Source: Chryseobacterium populi
GTDB lineage: Bacteria > Bacteroidota > Bacteroidia > Flavobacteriales > Weeksellaceae
Reading direction: 5' to 3'
Length of the DNA: 64,000 nucleotides
NCBI RefSeq assembly: GCF_000282115.1
Contig: NZ_AKJY01000118.1
Location: 17,737-81,736, forward strand
Shown: one piece after another, positions 1-9,411 of the stretch
Layout: every line of letters begins with the position of its first letter
How positions within the stretch are numbered: the first letter of the stretch is position 1
Position numbers and translations under genes: made by a program
The notes under the pieces: generated by a model
What the model was told of the DNA's origin: nothing
Databases searched by the model: none
The model's input: only the letters and a program-made list of their open reading frames with translations

Positions 1-138
1 AGAAAACCCGAAGTAGAAAATAGAAAATACTATGGCAAGAATCTTTTTCATATGCTGAAGCAAAGTTATAAATATCTCTGAGATGAATGTTATAAAATTT
101 TGTGATGTTGTTACAAAATTCGGAAAACAATATATAAA

Positions 139-172
139 AAGCTCCTGATATTTTCAGAAGCTTATATTTTTT
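139..172 (-). terminator. Hairpin downstream of TonB receptor gene
   Basis: Imperfect inverted repeat AAGCTcCTGA / TCAGaAGCTT with a 5-base loop, followed by T-rich tracts on both strands. It lies about 75 bases past the stop of the minus-strand receptor gene and could end its transcript. The stem carries one C/A mismatch, so the call is moderate. The rest of 1-246 is AT-rich with no gene; 226-250 carries a degenerate CTTCC-type repeat. Confidence 0.5.
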
Positions 173-246
173 ATCCCACAGATAGGCTGTTGAAGCAGAT
201 TTAATTTTCCGGCTATTATTTACTTCCAACCTCCGGCTTCTAGCTT

Positions 247-2481
247 CTATTTAATCTTAAACTCAAGCTTTACATTGAAGAATCTTCCTGTAAGACGTAC
301 AGGAACCGGATACATAAAGTTGGTATTGGCATCTGTAATCCATTGGTTGGCAACGGTATTTCTGATATTGAATGCATTAAAAACCTGTACTCCCAAAGTA
401 AGTTCTTCAAAATTCCCCCAGAAACCATATGCTTTATTTTTACTTTTTGGATCTATAAAAACTTTGGAAAGTCCGATATCCACTCTTTTGTATGAAGGCA
501 ATGTCCTTTGGTACTGATAAGCAGAATATATATCAGGTGCACCATTTTGATCTAGTATAATGGGCGATCCTGTTGGCAGTCCCATTGCATACACTAAAGT
601 AAGATTTACCCTCATTGAAGGAAATTTAGGCATATAATCCTGGTAGAACAATGCAAATCTGAATCTCTGGTCTGTTGGTCTCGGGATATTTCCTCTTCCG
701 TCAATATTTTCATAAACTCTGGCATAACTTGCCGATAACCAGGAATCTACTCCCGGAACAAATTCTCCGAATAGCCTGGTATCAATTCCGTAAGCATAAC
801 CTGATGCATTATTCTTACCGGAATAGCGGATTCTTACATTATCCATATAATAAGGAATAAGATCATCCATTTTCTTGTAATAGGCTTCAGTAGTTAACTT
901 AAACGGCCTGTCATACATCTGGAATTCATAATCATTAGCCAGAATAGCCTGAATGGAACGCTGAGATTTTATATTTTTATTGAAATTCCCGTCTAAATCC
1001 TTAATTTCCTTATAAAAAGGAGACTGATAATATATTCCTCCGGAAAGCCTGAACAACATATCGGTATCCCAATCCGGCTTAATGGCAAACTGTGCCCTTG
1101 GTGAAAAAATCGTTTCATCATTAAAGCTCCAGTGAGAAACCCTTGCTCCTGCGTTTACAAATACTTTATTGCTTCCCCAATAAAATTTCTGAGAATATTG
1201 TGCATATGCCGACATTCTCGTTGGTTCAATATGATTAGCTCCTGCAATTCTGTAAAATAAATTAAGATCACCCGGAGTTCCGAATCTGGGATCATCAAGA
1301 GGCCTTGGAGTACTGTAGCCCGCAGAATCTACCAGCTTCCATTCGTTGGTAAGGTCCTGCAGATTTTCTTTTTCGTATTTAAATCCTAATTCAATATCTG
1401 TATTCACATTGGGTGAAAAACGCCCTCTGAACTGTGCACCATACGTTCTTACAAACAGATCGTTTCTTGCATGCTCTATCTGGCCTCCCGTATCATAAGA
1501 AGTTACAGGTGCTCCCGTAATAGGATCAAAGGTCTGTAAAATATACGCAGATGCAATAGAGTAATATTCTCTTTCACGATTCTGATAAGCAAAACTGTCT
1601 AAGGTGAATCTCCATTTGTCTGATGGTTTAAAATTCATCGACAAAGTTCCCATCATGTTTTTATACTTATCATCTTCTCTACCGTTGTAAAATACGGTAA
1701 GATTAAGCGGTCTCTGAAGGCTACCGAAATCAACACTTCTTTCTTTCGGCACCATTTCATAATCGTTCTTGGAATAATAGCCTATAAATGAAAGGCTGAA
1801 CTTTTCACTGATATGATAGTTGATATAAGACTGGAAATCCCAGTATACAGGATTGAAATCCGTATCTTCTTTTAATGTATTAAGAACCAGATTGGTATTC
1901 CTGTATCTTCCGGAAAATAATGCCGTCAGTTTTTTATTTTTGGAAGCTAAGCCGGCTGTTAACCTTCCGCCTATTAAGCTTGCTTCTCCTGAAAGTTCAG
2001 ATTTTTCAGGCTCACGATAATAAATATTTAAAGCCGAAGACATTTTATCACCATATCTCGGTTCAAAACCTCCGGCTGAGAAGTTGACTGTTGAAACCAT
2101 ATCGGGATTAATGATGCTCAACCCTTCCTGCTGAGAATTTCTGATCAGAAAAGGCCTGTAAATTTCTATATCATTAATATAAATAAGGTTTTCATCATAG
2201 TTTCCACCACGAACCATATACTGTGAAGAAAGCTCTGTATTGGAGTTTACGGAAGGCAGGGTTTTAAGAATTCCCTCAATACCTCCGGAAATGCTTGCTA
2301 CATTTTTAGCATCTTTAGCTGAAATTTTTACAGTGGTGATGTCGCTTGTTTTTCCCGTCACTTTTTTCTGGAATACAACTTCCTCAATATCTGTAACTTT
2401 CGTTGTTGTATCTCTTTTTTTATTTTGAGAGAATACAAGCATGGGAACCATAAGGCTTAGTGGTAAAACTAGTTTTTTCAA
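247..2481 (-). CDS. TonB-dependent outer membrane receptor
   Basis: Outer-membrane active transporter energised by TonB/ExbBD; the substrate cannot be told from sequence. The 744-residue protein begins with a signal peptide (residues 1-18, cleavage near VFS-QN). A short linker leads into a plug domain at about residues 45-155 (GGIEGILKTLPSVN, YMVRGGNYDENLIYIND), and the remainder is a beta-barrel rich in aromatic alternating strands. The carboxypeptidase-like N-terminal domain typical of SusC proteins is absent, and no SusD partner lies next to it, so it is not a SusC-type glycan importer. The start is a TTG (complement of 2479-2481); it is chosen because the signal peptide begins exactly there. 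It stands alone, downstream of kdsA on the same strand with a 44-base gap. Confidence 0.9.
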   Translation of the reverse strand: MKKLVLPLSLMVPMLVFSQNKKRDTTTKVTDIEEVVFQKKVTGKTSDITTVKISAKDAKNVASISGGIEGILKTLPSVNSNTELSSQYMVRGGNYDENLIYINDIEIYRPFLIRNSQQEGLSIINPDMVSTVNFSAGGFEPRYGDKMSSALNIYYREPEKSELSGEASLIGGRLTAGLASKNKKLTALFSGRYRNTNLVLNTLKEDTDFNPVYWDFQSYINYHISEKFSLSFIGYYSKNDYEMVPKERSVDFGSLQRPLNLTVFYNGREDDKYKNMMGTLSMNFKPSDKWRFTLDSFAYQNREREYYSIASAYILQTFDPITGAPVTSYDTGGQIEHARNDLFVRTYGAQFRGRFSPNVNTDIELGFKYEKENLQDLTNEWKLVDSAGYSTPRPLDDPRFGTPGDLNLFYRIAGANHIEPTRMSAYAQYSQKFYWGSNKVFVNAGARVSHWSFNDETIFSPRAQFAIKPDWDTDMLFRLSGGIYYQSPFYKEIKDLDGNFNKNIKSQRSIQAILANDYEFQMYDRPFKLTTEAYYKKMDDLIPYYMDNVRIRYSGKNNASGYAYGIDTRLFGEFVPGVDSWLSASYARVYENIDGRGNIPRPTDQRFRFALFYQDYMPKFPSMRVNLTLVYAMGLPTGSPIILDQNGAPDIYSAYQYQRTLPSYKRVDIGLSKVFIDPKSKNKAYGFWGNFEELTLGVQVFNAFNIRNTVANQWITDANTNFMYPVPVRLTGRFFNVKLEFKIK

Positions 2482-2525
2482 AAGAAATGTTTTAAGAATT
2501 TCTAAAATTAAGTATTTTTTAACAA

Positions 2526-3335
2526 CTACAAAATCGATTCTCTAATTCTTGTCAATTTTTGTAACAAATCTTCTAATAAATCTAATCTTAGCATGTTGGC
2601 TCCATCAGATAAAGCTGTTTCCGGTGTAGGATGTGTTTCTATAAAAATTCCGTCTGCTCCTACCGCAATTCCTGCTTTGGCTACGGTTTCAATAAGATCA
2701 GGCCTTCCACCTGTTACTCCCGAGCTTTGGTTGGGTTGTTGTAAAGAATGCGTTACATCAAGGATTACAGGCGCGTATTCTCTCATGGTAGGAATTCCTC
2801 TGTAATCTACAATAAGATCTGTATATCCGAAAGAATTTCCTCTTTCAATAATCGCTACTTTCTGATTATCTGAATCGGTTACTTTCTGTACGGCAAATTT
2901 CATTGATTCCGGAGAAAGGAATTGTCCTTTTTTCAAAGTAACGCATTTCCCTGTTTTAGCAGCAGCCACTAATAAATCGGTCTGACGTACCAGGAATGCA
3001 GGAATCTGTAATACATCCACATATTGAGCAGCTAAAGCGGCATGCTCATTTTCATGAATATCAGTTGTAGTCGGGATATTGAAGGTATCACCTACTTTTT
3101 TAAGGATTTCCAGAGATTTTTCTTCCCCAATTGATGTGAAAGAATCTACCCTGCTCCGGTTGGCTTTTTTAAAGCTTCCTTTGAATATATACGGAATATT
3201 GTATTTGTTGGTAAGCTCAATTACTTTTTCAGCAATTCTCAATGCCATATCTTCTCCTTCAATAATACAAGGCCCGGCAATAAGAAAAAAGTTTTTTGAA
3301 TCTTTGTGCTGAATATTATCTAAATACTGAATCAT
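2526..3335 (-). CDS. kdsA: 3-deoxy-8-phosphooctulonate synthase
   Basis: Condenses phosphoenolpyruvate with arabinose 5-phosphate to give KDO 8-phosphate, the precursor of the inner-core sugar of lipopolysaccharide; cytoplasmic. The 269-residue length is normal. Visible family motifs are IAGPCIIEGE (19-28), FKGSFKKANRSR, TDIHE and GGRPDLIE near the C-terminus. The GPC motif places a cysteine at residue 23, where metal-independent enzymes such as that of E. coli carry asparagine, so this should be the metal-dependent class. The start ATG is at the complement of 3333-3335. kdsB, two steps later in the same pathway, is at 22840-23565, not adjacent. Confidence 0.95.
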   Translation of the reverse strand: MIQYLDNIQHKDSKNFFLIAGPCIIEGEDMALRIAEKVIELTNKYNIPYIFKGSFKKANRSRVDSFTSIGEEKSLEILKKVGDTFNIPTTTDIHENEHAALAAQYVDVLQIPAFLVRQTDLLVAAAKTGKCVTLKKGQFLSPESMKFAVQKVTDSDNQKVAIIERGNSFGYTDLIVDYRGIPTMREYAPVILDVTHSLQQPNQSSGVTGGRPDLIETVAKAGIAVGADGIFIETHPTPETALSDGANMLRLDLLEDLLQKLTRIRESIL

Positions 3336-3426
3336 TTTATTATAATTAAAAAGTTCAGTAAAAATACTTATAAAGTTTCACAATCGGAAATTATTATGGA
3401 TTCAATCAGGCTGAAATACTTTAATT

Positions 3427-3954
3427 TTAATTCATTTTTTTCAGGATCTTTTCAAATGTGTTGATATTCCTGCTGGTCAGCTGATCTTTCAGGCTTTTCT
3501 TTCCCAATATTTTTCCAAAAGAGGAATCCAGGGTATTTCCTTTCGGAACCTGCCAGTAAAAAATATTGTTGGTGATTTCTCCTTTTTCATGGTCGACTTT
3601 AGAGGCGGCATCAAATTCTTTCATCAAAACATTTTCCACTTCCATACTTCCTACAAAGGCATAAGTATGGAAATCATCGTTCTTCTCAAACGGATTGCTG
3701 TTCCAGAAAGCTTCCGTTTCTTTTTGGGTTTTTACGAATAGAAATGCCTCATACGAGAAATGATCTGACATTGCTTTTTCCAGTATTTTTTTTAAATCTT
3801 CCGCTTTTTTATCAGAAGAAAATACAATATTTCCGGAAGCCAGCACTGAGCTTACATCCTGCATTCCGGCTTCTTTAAAAACCTGGCATACATCTGCCAT
3901 TTTCATATTGGTTCCTTTTACGTTGACACCACGAAGAAATGCACAGTATTTCAT
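3427..3954 (-). CDS. DUF1697 family protein
   Basis: Small cytoplasmic protein of 175 residues. The N-terminal signature YCAFLRGVNVKGTN (3-16), the following LASGNIVFSS segment and the C-terminal LTSRNINTFEKIL match the DUF1697 family, for which no biochemical activity is established. No signal peptide or membrane segment. It is separated from the next upstream gene by a 159-base spacer containing an inverted pair of heptamer repeats, so it is probably transcribed alone or only weakly coupled to the upstream glycosyltransferase-like gene. Confidence 0.85.
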   Translation of the reverse strand: MKYCAFLRGVNVKGTNMKMADVCQVFKEAGMQDVSSVLASGNIVFSSDKKAEDLKKILEKAMSDHFSYEAFLFVKTQKETEAFWNSNPFEKNDDFHTYAFVGSMEVENVLMKEFDAASKVDHEKGEITNNIFYWQVPKGNTLDSSFGKILGKKSLKDQLTSRNINTFEKILKKMN

Positions 3955-3968
3955 AATATTAATGATGG

Positions 3969-4107
3969 GTTATGAGTTATAAGTTATGAATTATGGATTA
4001 TAGTAATTGGTAATGAATAATGAGCAATAAAAAACCTTCATAACTTCCAGCCTCCACTTTAAAACTTCCAGCTCATAACTCATAACTCATAACTTATAAC
4101 TCATAAC
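3969..4107. repeat. Inverted pair of TTATGAG-type repeats, no ORF inside
   Basis: The 21 bases at 3969-3989 (GTTATGAGTTATAAGTTATG plus A) are the exact reverse complement of 4087-4107; each arm extends into further degenerate heptamers. The 97 bases between hold no ORF but include a CTTCCAGC-type stretch (4042-4072). The same words flank the four-helix-bundle gene at 23.6-24.0 kb, so this looks like an empty or deleted version of that unit. Confidence 0.85.
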
Positions 4108-4113
4108 TCTAAA

Positions 4114-5601
4114 TTATCTTATTCTTATATACAAATTATAATCTGTTCCCGAAGGTTTCAGTTTATAGATCTTTTCCAGAATTTTGTGATCACTTTTTAA
4201 ATGGTCTTTAATCCTGTATTCTTTCAGCAGCTGATAGTGGGTTCTGTAATATCCGCCATCTTCCCCTGCAAATAAATCATTGTAAGAAAGCAGGTATTTA
4301 GGTTTTCTGTCTTTTACAGTATTGATCCAGTAATGTTTTTTATCTTTCCTGATCTCATCCTGAATTTTCCTGTCAACCAATCCAACTTCATCAATCGTTT
4401 TTAATCCGGAAAAATAAGGGACATATCCTGCCGGTTCAAGCAAGATCCATTGGTTTTTGTCTTTTTCGTAGCTGTTTAAAAATATACCTATTGATCTTCG
4501 ATAATTCCATTCTCCGTTTCCTGTTGCGATTGAGTGAATGGTTTGAAAAGCTACCATTGGGATGATATAAAATACAATCAATAGAGACAGCCACAGGTTT
4601 CTTTTCACTTTCTGCTCTAAAACAAAAATGAGTACCGGAACAAAAAGTAAGATCTGCGGAACCCAGTAATACCAGTCGAAAAGGCTCTTCTGGGAAAGAA
4701 AGATCAATTGTTTTGCCCATGCAAAAAGGAAAATCATCCAGAGAAAATAGTTTCTTTTCTCCTGCTGCCTGATCAGGAATACGAAACACAACAGTTCAAA
4801 AATAAGAACAAGGATTGTAAAAGGGTTAAAATCTCCGGGAACTTTCAGCATTCCCCAGAAGTTTCCGTAGTTTAACCTGAAATATTCAATATCCTGACTG
4901 AGTGTGAAATTTTTATCATACAAAAGCTTTTTAGCGGTAATCGTATTATTCACCACTTCACCAAAATACAGCCAGTTGAAGGCAAGTGCAAAGCAGATCC
5001 CCAATACTCCACCTAAAATATAATTCCAGCGCAGTCTTTTATTCCAGAAAATATCTACCAGAAATACAATTCCCAGGAAAATTACAGTATCGATTCTTGT
5101 AAATAAAATCAGTATCGGAAAAACAATAAGAGCCCACTTTTTCTCTTTTTTAAACCCATAATACAGTAAAGCCATTTCTAAAAAGAAGAGAAGCCCGTAT
5201 TCCATTCCCAAAATGGAAATCTTGATGGAAGGTGGCAAAATTCCGAATAAAAAAATAAAAATCGCTTTATGCCAAGGATTTTTGAGTAATAAATGAGACA
5301 GAAACAGGCTTCCTATTGTAAAAAGGATGGAATTAAAAATAAGGATAGGCTCAACAAAATATTCTTTCCCGAAAATAAGGTTGAACAGATAGGAAACAAA
5401 TACATAAAGATGAGTGGTAGATGCTGAAATTTTAATATCACCATTGAAACCTATTACTCCATAATCCATTACATTCTGGGCAACCCTCCAGGTAATAAAT
5501 GCATCTTCCTGGATATGATGGGTCAATAAAAATAAGAGCTTGAAAATCACCGTAAAGATGACGGCATACATCGGGAGTTTATGGTTATTTGTTTCAGCCA
5601 T
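4114..5601 (-). CDS. Polytopic membrane protein, GT-C glycosyltransferase-like
   Basis: A 495-residue integral membrane protein with about ten hydrophobic segments between residues 10 and 365 and a soluble C-terminal domain (about 380-495). The first periplasmic loop carries acidic residues after HHIQEDAFITWR (29-40), as in GT-C enzymes that use polyprenyl-phosphate sugar donors, where a loop-1 acidic residue is catalytic. This resembles the hypothetical arabinofuranosyl/mannosyl-transferase-like proteins of Bacteroidetes, but I cannot name a substrate. It follows the DUF2723 protein gene on the same strand; a strong terminator lies between them, so the two are likely separate transcripts despite similar function. 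Confidence 0.6.
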   Translation of the reverse strand: MAETNNHKLPMYAVIFTVIFKLLFLLTHHIQEDAFITWRVAQNVMDYGVIGFNGDIKISASTTHLYVFVSYLFNLIFGKEYFVEPILIFNSILFTIGSLFLSHLLLKNPWHKAIFIFLFGILPPSIKISILGMEYGLLFFLEMALLYYGFKKEKKWALIVFPILILFTRIDTVIFLGIVFLVDIFWNKRLRWNYILGGVLGICFALAFNWLYFGEVVNNTITAKKLLYDKNFTLSQDIEYFRLNYGNFWGMLKVPGDFNPFTILVLIFELLCFVFLIRQQEKRNYFLWMIFLFAWAKQLIFLSQKSLFDWYYWVPQILLFVPVLIFVLEQKVKRNLWLSLLIVFYIIPMVAFQTIHSIATGNGEWNYRRSIGIFLNSYEKDKNQWILLEPAGYVPYFSGLKTIDEVGLVDRKIQDEIRKDKKHYWINTVKDRKPKYLLSYNDLFAGEDGGYYRTHYQLLKEYRIKDHLKSDHKILEKIYKLKPSGTDYNLYIRIR

Positions 5602-5656
5602 TTGTTTTCTTCATGTTGTTACGCAAAGATAATCTTAAAATTGATGAATGCAATAA

Positions 5657-5684
5657 TAAAAAAACGGAACCGAAGTTCCGTTTT
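5657..5684 (-). terminator. Rho-independent terminator with UUCG-type loop
   Basis: Perfect 10-bp stem AAAACGGAAC (5661-5670) / GTTCCGTTTT (5675-5684). Read on the minus strand the loop is TTCG closed by C-G, a very stable tetraloop, and it is followed by a run of seven T. It sits 20 bases past the stop of the DUF2723 gene. Confidence 0.9.
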
Positions 5685-5703
5685 CTTAATATGTTGTTGC
5701 TTT

Positions 5704-8700
5704 TTACTGCGTTGCTTTGATAATTGCTGTCGTAATCTGATTTTCTTTTTCCTTTGAATATGTAGAATCAAAAGGTTCCATAATATCAAATAAGTATTGG
5801 TAGAATGGTGTGATCTTCTGTACATTTTCAGACTCAGCCATTGCTTTTTCTTTCCCCATTTGCTGAAGGTCTTTTACAAATACATTAAATTTCTTATCAA
5901 TAGGCTCAATCGATTTTACAAGATAATCATAGGCTTTATCTTTCTGACCGATTTTTGTATAGGCATCTGTAACTGCAGATACCACTAAAGAATACTCCAT
6001 AGGTTTTGCTCCCATCTGTCTTCTCAAATATCTCTGATCTCCTGGGGCAAGGCTTAAGTAGTAATCGTATTCTTCGAAGATTCCTTTTTTAAGGATTTCC
6101 GCCAGTTTTAATCCTTTCTGTTCTTGCCCGGCTACAATATATCCGTAAACTATTGAACTTAATGAGCGAGGATCGTTGTATTTTTCAGCAGGAATTTCTC
6201 TGGCTGCCAGATCCAGTAATTCTATGGCTTTAGCTTTTTGTCCGCTTAATGAAAGGGCTGCTGCAGCTCTGCTTGCCGAACTTCTGTAGCTGATAATATT
6301 AGATGTTGCCGTTTCATCAAAATGAACTTTTAAATCCTTGAAATTACCCCATCTGAAATTTTTCACCACATTATATAGAGAATTCGCATCTACCCTTCCC
6401 ATTTCTCCATCCGAGCTTGGTGGTGTATGAATAGGAATCAACCGGTAACTGAAACCATCGAACTGGAGATATTCATCAAGATAGAAAATATTCTCACTGT
6501 CATAAATCCCTCCGGAAGAAAAGTTGATAGGTCTCTTCCAGTCGAAATTGGCAAGAATATCAAACATCATTAAATTATTCTTGTAAAGTGTGTTCGCTTT
6601 ATAATCGATCATAATCTGATTGACAGTATTCGGAAGATCAGAAGGATTGATAATTCCGGCTTTTAAAGCATTGTCTTTATTAACAGGAAGGATAAATTTA
6701 CTTACAGGAAGGAAATTGTATTTTTCATAACGCTCTTCCCCGAAAATCATTTTTAAAATTTCATCTTTTTCAGGAGATTTAATTTTAAGGAAATTAACCG
6801 CTTCTTTCAGCGTCATGGAATCCTGGGTAATATATTTTCTCAATGACTGCATTTCTGTTGCCGGAGCTCCCTGCTGCTGAAGATTATCAAAAATATTCTG
6901 CCAGTCCTCTTTTTTCATCAGGTAGATCTGATCATTTACCCCATCTCTGTAGTCCTCATGGGTCAATTGGCTCGGAATAGGATTGGCATTGTATGTTTTT
7001 CTTTTCACCTGATCGATATTCCAGGGGGTGGATAACAGGGTGAAGTTTACAACTTTTACATCATCACGCAGTCTTTCCGTCTCCTGTGTCGCCCAAACCG
7101 GATAAGTATCATTATCCCCATAAACAAAAAGAATATCTTCTTTCGGCAACGATTTTAATACGGAATAGGCATAATCATAAGCCGTATACCTGTTACTCCT
7201 GTCATGCACATTATAATTCTGGAATCCCATCATAAAAGGCACTCCCAATAATATAACCCCAACTAAAATATTAGCTGCGTTAGACTTAATTTTTGACTGT
7301 AAGAACCATAAAATAGCACCTGCTCCCAATCCTATCCAGATGGCAAAAGCATAGAAAGATCCTACCATGGCGTAATCTCTTTCTCTTGGCTCGAAAGGTT
7401 TCACACCTGTATAGAAAATAATCCCGACACTTGTAATTACAAATAAAGATAATATTGCATAGAATCTTCCGAAATCCCTGTTTAACTGGAAAAAGAATCC
7501 AATCAAACCTAAAATTAGCGGTAAAAAGTAAAATGCAACTGTACTTTCGTTCTTAAATTTCGCAGGCATTTTATCCTGGTTCCCCCACAGGGCATTATCA
7601 ATAAAAGAAAATCCTGAAATCCAGTTTCCTTTGGTGTTTTCCATGTTTCCTTCAAGGTCATTTTGTCTTCCCACGAAATTCCACAGCAGGTATCTTACAA
7701 AATAATACCCGTTCTGGAACGTGATGAAATAATCCATATTTTGGGCCAGAGAGGGTTTCTGAACATTAATCAGGTCATAGGGTTTTACTTTGAGATAATC
7801 GGCTGCTGTAATCGATTTATCTTCATATTTCTTTCTTAATTCATCAAAAATTTGTTTGGCCTGAGGATTATCCGCTACATCTTCATTCCCATAGTTGAAA
7901 GTAAAATCAGGAGCTCCATACATGGAAATGTAGTTTGCCATCACCGCTTTATCTTCATTAAACATCCTCGGCATCAGGCTTACCTGGGATTGACTGAAAA
8001 CGTAATTAAAACGGTCTCCGGTTTTTCTGTACGTTCCCGTTTTCTCATCTTTTTCGTAAATATCTCCGGTTTTTTCTGTTTTGAAACTACCATCTTCATT
8101 TTTTTGAATCCCATTGGCATCTAAAAATGCAGTATAGTTCTGACCGTAAATGGTTGGCCAGTCTCCGTACTGTTCTCTGTTGTAATAATCCAGCATACCG
8201 ATTGCCGTATCCGGATCATTAAGGTTCATCGGTGGATTGGCATTTGCCCTGATCGGAATCACCATCCAGCATGAAAATCCTATCATCATATAAACAATGG
8301 ACAAGGCAACCGTTTGATATATATTTTTATTAGTCCTTCTTGCATATTTTATAATTAAATAGCAGATCACCACCATTAATATAAATGCTACAATAGTCCC
8401 TGAATGGAAAGGAAGACCTAAACCATTCACAAAGAATATTTCAAGCTTCCCAAACATCGTCATGATCAGCGGGAAGATAATTTTAAATACAATAATTAAA
8501 ATACCTAATGTAATAAGGTTGGCCCAGATGAAATTTTTCCATGTAAATTTATAATTTCTGGTATAATATACTAAACAAACTGCAGGAACCGCCAGCATGC
8601 ACATCATGTGAACCCCCACGGAAAGTCCCAGGATGAAGAAAATAAGAATAATCCATCTCTCATTATCTGCCATTTTATATTCATTTTCCCACTTGGTAAT

Positions 8701-9189
8701 TAACCAGACTAAAAGGGCAATAAACATAGAAGCCATCGAATATACCTCACCTTCCACTGCCGAGAACCAGAAGGTATCCGAAAATGTGAAACACAAAGCT
8801 CCGACTACTCCCGCAAAAAGGATAGAAATTTCCTGATGCGGAGTTACCTCTTCAAAATCTTTGTTCACCAGCCTTCTTACAAAATGGGTAATCGTCCAGA
8901 ACAAAAATAAAATGGTAAATGCACTAAACAATGCAGACATCGCATTGATTATAATAGAATAATTTTCACCTTTCCCCAATGCAAAAATGGCTGCCACAGC
9001 ACCCACAATCTGGAATAAAGCTGCTCCCGGGGCATGCGTTACCTCTAATTTTACTGCCGAGGAAATATACTCACCACAATCCCAAAAACTTAAATTCGGC
9101 TCGATAGTTGATAAGTACGTGAAAAATGCAATGATGAAAATCACCCATCCTAAAGCGGTATTCCATTGCCTAAAAGTCCAATTTTTCAT
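5704..9189 (-). CDS. DUF2723 (GT117-type) membrane protein
   Basis: Large protein of 1161 residues. The N-terminal half has about a dozen membrane segments and the family signature around residues 20-65 (STIEPNLSFWDCGEYISS, then THAPGAALFQ), where the acidic WDCGE loop corresponds to the catalytic loop of protein O-mannosyltransferase-like GT-C enzymes. DUF2723 is now generally grouped with glycosyltransferase family 117. The C-terminal third is soluble and contains TPR-like helices (about 990-1120, e.g. KAKAIELLDLAAREIP). A role in periplasmic protein or lipid glycosylation is an inference from the fold; acceptor and donor are unknown. It is the first gene of its transcript, and the start ATG is the only sensible one before the first membrane helix. 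Confidence 0.8.
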   Translation of the reverse strand: MKNWTFRQWNTALGWVIFIIAFFTYLSTIEPNLSFWDCGEYISSAVKLEVTHAPGAALFQIVGAVAAIFALGKGENYSIIINAMSALFSAFTILFLFWTITHFVRRLVNKDFEEVTPHQEISILFAGVVGALCFTFSDTFWFSAVEGEVYSMASMFIALLVWLITKWENEYKMADNERWIILIFFILGLSVGVHMMCMLAVPAVCLVYYTRNYKFTWKNFIWANLITLGILIIVFKIIFPLIMTMFGKLEIFFVNGLGLPFHSGTIVAFILMVVICYLIIKYARRTNKNIYQTVALSIVYMMIGFSCWMVIPIRANANPPMNLNDPDTAIGMLDYYNREQYGDWPTIYGQNYTAFLDANGIQKNEDGSFKTEKTGDIYEKDEKTGTYRKTGDRFNYVFSQSQVSLMPRMFNEDKAVMANYISMYGAPDFTFNYGNEDVADNPQAKQIFDELRKKYEDKSITAADYLKVKPYDLINVQKPSLAQNMDYFITFQNGYYFVRYLLWNFVGRQNDLEGNMENTKGNWISGFSFIDNALWGNQDKMPAKFKNESTVAFYFLPLILGLIGFFFQLNRDFGRFYAILSLFVITSVGIIFYTGVKPFEPRERDYAMVGSFYAFAIWIGLGAGAILWFLQSKIKSNAANILVGVILLGVPFMMGFQNYNVHDRSNRYTAYDYAYSVLKSLPKEDILFVYGDNDTYPVWATQETERLRDDVKVVNFTLLSTPWNIDQVKRKTYNANPIPSQLTHEDYRDGVNDQIYLMKKEDWQNIFDNLQQQGAPATEMQSLRKYITQDSMTLKEAVNFLKIKSPEKDEILKMIFGEERYEKYNFLPVSKFILPVNKDNALKAGIINPSDLPNTVNQIMIDYKANTLYKNNLMMFDILANFDWKRPINFSSGGIYDSENIFYLDEYLQFDGFSYRLIPIHTPPSSDGEMGRVDANSLYNVVKNFRWGNFKDLKVHFDETATSNIISYRSSASRAAAALSLSGQKAKAIELLDLAAREIPAEKYNDPRSLSSIVYGYIVAGQEQKGLKLAEILKKGIFEEYDYYLSLAPGDQRYLRRQMGAKPMEYSLVVSAVTDAYTKIGQKDKAYDYLVKSIEPIDKKFNVFVKDLQQMGKEKAMAESENVQKITPFYQYLFDIMEPFDSTYSKEKENQITTAIIKATQ

Positions 9190-9372
9190 AGTATTAAATC
9201 AATTACGCGAAAATAGGGCTTTTATCTCATTTTATGTTGATTTTAACAAAATTTAAAAATTTGGCGTGGTATTTGTCAATATTGTTAGGCTAAGATTGCA
9301 AATGAAAAAATAATTTTATTCAATTGAATGCTTACTAATCAAACAAAAGTTTAGAAATTATTTATTTTTTTG

Positions 9373-9380
9373 TATTTTTG
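9373..9380 (+). promoter_or_regulatory. -7 promoter element of cysteate synthase-like gene
   Basis: TATTTTTG matches the Bacteroidetes -7 consensus TAnnTTTG and lies 31 bases before the ATG at 9412. The -33 region is weak (TTTAG at 9350-9354, spacing about 18). Confidence 0.6.
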
Positions 9381-9411
9381 CGGTCAGATTTTTATTGAAA
9401 AATAACAAATA

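Noticed and set aside
2526..3335. Reading kdsA as a DAHP synthase
   Set aside because: The two share a fold, but FKGSFKKANRSR and GGRPDLIE are KDO8P synthase features and kdsB is also in the window.
3969..4107. Possible CRISPR array from the heptamer repeats
   Set aside because: Units are 7 bases, tandem without unique spacers, and no cas genes are present.
5619..5825. A 68-residue minus-strand ORF across the end of the DUF2723 gene
   Set aside because: It is out of frame with the DUF2723 gene, is Lys/Arg-rich and spans the terminator hairpin.
8633..9256. Plus-strand ORFs of 67-90 residues opposite the DUF2723 gene
   Set aside because: They are antisense shadows of a clearly coding membrane protein and have no family features.
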